In this document: positions 6,245 through 7,977 of the stretch, piece by piece
Layout of the letters: the number at the start of each line of letters is the position of its first letter
Position numbering within the stretch: the first letter of the stretch is position 1
Source of the DNA: Eubacterium sp.
GTDB lineage: Bacteria > Bacillota > Clostridia > Oscillospirales > Acutalibacteraceae
Assembly (NCBI GenBank): GCA_029054965.1
Contig: JAIDEF010000134.1
Location: forward strand, 1-7,977
Direction: 5' to 3'
Length of the DNA: 7,977 nt
Notes under the pieces: generated by a model
What the model was told of the DNA's origin: nothing
Database searches by the model: none
What the model saw: only the letters and a program-made list of their open reading frames with translations
Program-made: the position numbers and the translations under genes

Positions 6245-7192
6245 TTAAACTTTATCCTTATATCTTTCTGCAGTAATAATACCATCTTTAACATTCAGCT
6301 TGCAGATTCTTGCATTTCTTGCATCAAATGCACTGGCATTCAGTCCGTCATCATAATCTCTTGCGTGATAAACCGCATACCACTGACCATCCTTTTTAAT
6401 CATTGAGTGGTGACCTGTGCCCTCCTCAAAATCATTTGCTGCAATAACAGGATGATAAGTATTTTCATCAGGATATTTTTCAAACTTAATTTTTCTTAAA
6501 TCAGTTTCGTCAGTTTTAGCACGTGCATATCCGATATAATATGTTGGCTGTTCAAAGCAATTACCTGAGTACATTACATACTGCCAATCACCTTCTTTAA
6601 AGTAGAACGCACCTTCAATTGTATGCCAGTGCTGACCCTTTTTATATCTGTCACGTCTGTAAATATCCTCATCAAGTGTAGGCTCAACAACCATTACCGG
6701 ATTACCCTCAACATGGTAAGGGTCTGTCATTTTGTCAACAGCAATATATGTTCCTATTCTGTCGCCATCAAACTTATTGGTTGAATAGAAAATAAAAAGA
6801 CCTGCCTCATTCTTCACAACATGTGAATCAATTGAAAAAGGATGAAGAAGCTGCGTTGCATTTGTAAACGGACCAAGAGGATTATCTGCCTCTGAAACAA
6901 ACATTGCACCCCTATGGCCGCCCTTATCAGGCTCATCATCATATATCTCAATTGAATTATACATATAAAATTTTCCGTCAAGCTCAATAACGCTCGGTGC
7001 CCAGAAAGCCTCATGATCAGGCACAGTCATTACTCTGCCGACAAACTCCCAACCCTCAAACAAATCGTCTGAATGATAAGCATAGACACCGTCGTGACCG
7101 GTAGTGTATATGTAATACCTTCCTCCTGATTCAAGAATAAACGGATCTGCCTGACCGATATAATTTTCCTTATCAATTTTTAACAGATGCAT
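6245..7192 (-). CDS. GH43-family glycoside hydrolase (beta-xylosidase / alpha-L-arabinofuranosidase type), cytoplasmic
   Basis: Five-bladed beta-propeller glycosidase of the GH43 (clan GH-F) type, whose members remove xylose or arabinose from plant hemicellulose fragments by inversion. The three acids are visible: base Asp16 in GQADPFIL, the pKa-tuning Asp122 in SIDSHVV, and acid Glu193 in TIEGAFYF. WAPSV (64-68), GTGHHSM (258-264, with the His that binds the central cation in homologues) and YHAR (275-278) also fit. At 315 aa it is only the propeller, without the C-terminal beta-sandwich of longer GH43 xylosidases. There is no signal peptide, so it should act inside the cell on imported oligosaccharides. 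SD AAGGAG (7205-7200) is seven bases before the ATG. No sugar transporter or regulator is adjacent. The exact substrate is unknown. Confidence 0.87.
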   Translation of the reverse strand: MHLLKIDKENYIGQADPFILESGGRYYIYTTGHDGVYAYHSDDLFEGWEFVGRVMTVPDHEAFWAPSVIELDGKFYMYNSIEIYDDEPDKGGHRGAMFVSEADNPLGPFTNATQLLHPFSIDSHVVKNEAGLFIFYSTNKFDGDRIGTYIAVDKMTDPYHVEGNPVMVVEPTLDEDIYRRDRYKKGQHWHTIEGAFYFKEGDWQYVMYSGNCFEQPTYYIGYARAKTDETDLRKIKFEKYPDENTYHPVIAANDFEEGTGHHSMIKKDGQWYAVYHARDYDDGLNASAFDARNARICKLNVKDGIITAERYKDKV

Positions 7193-7222
7193 AGCCGAAC
7201 TCCTTAAAAATTAATTTTTGAT

Positions 7223-7251
7223 ATTATAATACAAGGCGTAGGCTATTACAA
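7223..7251 (-). promoter_or_regulatory. Promoter of the GH43 gene
   Basis: On the minus strand TTGTAA (7251-7246), a 17-base spacer, and a perfect TATAAT (7228-7223). The start is predicted near 7216, inside the 14-base palindrome AAAAATTAATTTTT (7206-7219), just before the SD. The promoter begins only 11 bp after the bioY stop, and no terminator is seen between the two genes, so some bioY read-through is possible. Confidence 0.72.
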
Positions 7252-7262
7252 TAGAAATTCTG

Positions 7263-7805
7263 TTATTTAACAAATTTTTTTAATCTGTTTACAAGAATGG
7301 CGGCAACGGCAATTTTAACTGCATCGGGAATTAAAAACGGAACAACACAGGTAGTCAGAGCCGAAGCAAATGTAACCTTATATGCAATCATAAACCAGAT
7401 TGTTCCGAACAGATAACAAACCAGAATGCCTATTGCCATAAAGATAACATTCATCCAAAGCTTTTTGCCAAGCTTGTCAGCAGCAAAGCCGACAATCAGT
7501 GCTGTAAATATAAAACCGACAATATATCCGCCCGTAGGTCCTGTCACGGCAGCAATACCGCTTTTAAAGCCTGTAAATACAGGCAGACCAATCATACCAA
7601 GCAGAATGTAAATAATTACAGTAAGTGTACCTCTCTTCCAGCCCAGCAATCCTGCAGTAAGGCAGACTGCACAGGTCTGAAGCGTAAAGGATACAGTCAT
7701 TGGTATTGAAATCCATGCACACACAGCAATCAGAGCCGCAAACAAGCCTATATAAACAATATCAACCGTTTTAAATTTTTTCTTTTTAGCATTTTCTTCA
7801 GACAT
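7263..7805 (-). CDS. bioY: BioY, biotin-specific S component of an ECF transporter
   Basis: Membrane protein that captures biotin and, with the EcfT/EcfA energising module, imports it. The 180 aa have a short Lys-rich cytoplasmic N-terminus (1-12) and about six hydrophobic segments (roughly 13-35, 38-56, 60-78, 88-108, 118-142, 148-172). Family marks are GLPVFTGFKSGIAAVTGP (73-90), GGYIVGF (92-98) and the late FLIPDAVKI (157-165, with the conserved Asp161 and Lys164). No ecfA or ecfT is nearby, so it probably shares a general ECF module encoded elsewhere. SD AAAGGAGG (7820-7813) is seven bases before the ATG. A BirA operator overlaps its promoter, so biotin should repress it through the BirA encoded in this window. 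Confidence 0.95.
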   Translation of the reverse strand: MSEENAKKKKFKTVDIVYIGLFAALIAVCAWISIPMTVSFTLQTCAVCLTAGLLGWKRGTLTVIIYILLGMIGLPVFTGFKSGIAAVTGPTGGYIVGFIFTALIVGFAADKLGKKLWMNVIFMAIGILVCYLFGTIWFMIAYKVTFASALTTCVVPFLIPDAVKIAVAAILVNRLKKFVK

Positions 7806-7826
7806 AATTAATCCTCCTTTTTGAAG

Positions 7827-7855
7827 ATTATTCCACTAAAGCTCAACATTGTCAA
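7827..7855 (-). promoter_or_regulatory. bioY promoter
   Basis: On the minus strand a perfect TTGACA (7855-7850), a 17-base spacer, and AATAAT (7832-7827). Transcription would start near 7820, leaving a leader of only about 15 bases that is almost all SD. No riboswitch could fit, so control must be at the promoter. The -35 box lies within the proximal half of the BirA operator. Confidence 0.75.
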
Positions 7856-7880
7856 CTAAAATTTGATTTAAGGTTTACAA
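7849..7880 (-). promoter_or_regulatory. BirA operator controlling bioY
   Basis: Two inverted half-sites, TTGTCAACT (7849-7857) and GGTTTACAA (7872-7880), separated by 14 bases. This matches the known BirA operator form TTGTnAACC-N14-16-GGTTnACAA, with one deviation in the first half (final T instead of C). It overlaps the bioY -35 box, so a biotinyl-AMP-loaded BirA dimer would exclude RNA polymerase. Confidence 0.85.
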
Positions 7881-7918
7881 TCAAAAAAACATTGTTCGAC
7901 GTATTTATACAAAATAAG

Positions 7919-7947
7919 TTGATTTATAATATTCTATTACTTATAAT
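7919..7947 (+). promoter_or_regulatory. Promoter of a plus-strand gene beyond the right edge
   Basis: TTGATT (7919-7924), a 17-base spacer, and TATAAT (7942-7947). An SD-like AAGGA (7969-7973) lies at the very end, so the coding region should begin just outside the window. It diverges from bioY, with the BirA operator 39 bp upstream of its -35 box. Confidence 0.62.
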
Positions 7948-7977
7948 TATAAATGGATATTTATATATAAGGATGTG

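Noticed and set aside
7426..7611. 61-codon plus-strand open frame inside bioY
   Set aside because: Antisense to the BioY core motifs; it is a shadow of a hydrophobic protein frame.
1..7977. CRISPR array, insertion sequence, prophage or defence island
   Set aside because: No regularly spaced repeats, transposase, integrase, terminal inverted repeats or defence-type domains were seen. All coding regions fit chromosomal genes with uniform base composition.

Overview
The window looks like chromosome from a low-GC Gram-positive anaerobe of the class Clostridia, probably a gut or rumen Oscillospirales/Ruminococcaceae-type organism. The evidence is AT-rich DNA, strong Shine-Dalgarno (SD) sites of the AAGGAG type, TTGACA/TATAAT promoters, a Firmicutes-style LexA, a Cys-rich clostridial Mrp, DegV, and bifunctional BirA plus BioY. 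The taxonomic call is inference. I find no mobile element, CRISPR array, phage gene or broken gene, and gene spacing is tight throughout.

Left end (1-349): two tRNA genes on the minus strand, tRNA-Met(CAT) then tRNA-Glu(TTC). Both encode CCA, lie one base apart, and follow a perfect TTGACA-N17-TATAAT promoter. Diverging from them is the lexA promoter, whose -35 box overlaps a degenerate SOS box.

Plus-strand block 1 (350-4200): lexA, then after 74 bp a compact set: an Mrp/Nbp35-type Fe-S carrier ATPase, a dCMP deaminase (2 bp gap), a membrane-anchored HAD phosphatase resembling phosphatidylglycerophosphatase C (TAATG overlap), and an unrecognised exported protein with an FG-GAP-like Ca-binding loop (14 bp gap). 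The last four are probably one operon.

Plus-strand block 2 (4232-6237): degV (TTG start, fatty-acid-binding FakB-type fold) behind an extended -10 promoter, a hairpin, then birA, a biotin-protein ligase with a DNA-binding domain. A perfect 16-bp stem terminator closes the block and can also serve the converging minus-strand gene.

Minus-strand block (6245-7880): bioY, the biotin-binding S component of an ECF importer, followed by a cytoplasmic GH43-type glycosidase with its own promoter. Upstream of bioY is a clear two-half-site BirA operator (7849-7880) whose bioY-proximal half contains the -35 box. So the repressor/ligase (birA) and its probable target (bioY) are both in the window: biotin-loaded BirA should shut down biotin uptake. 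A further plus-strand promoter at the right edge (7919-7947) drives a gene outside the window.

No wholly new system is evident. The items most worth a second look are the bioY operator/promoter with its very short leader, the compressed BirA-like half-sites before birA, the PgpC-like phosphatase, and the unknown exported protein.
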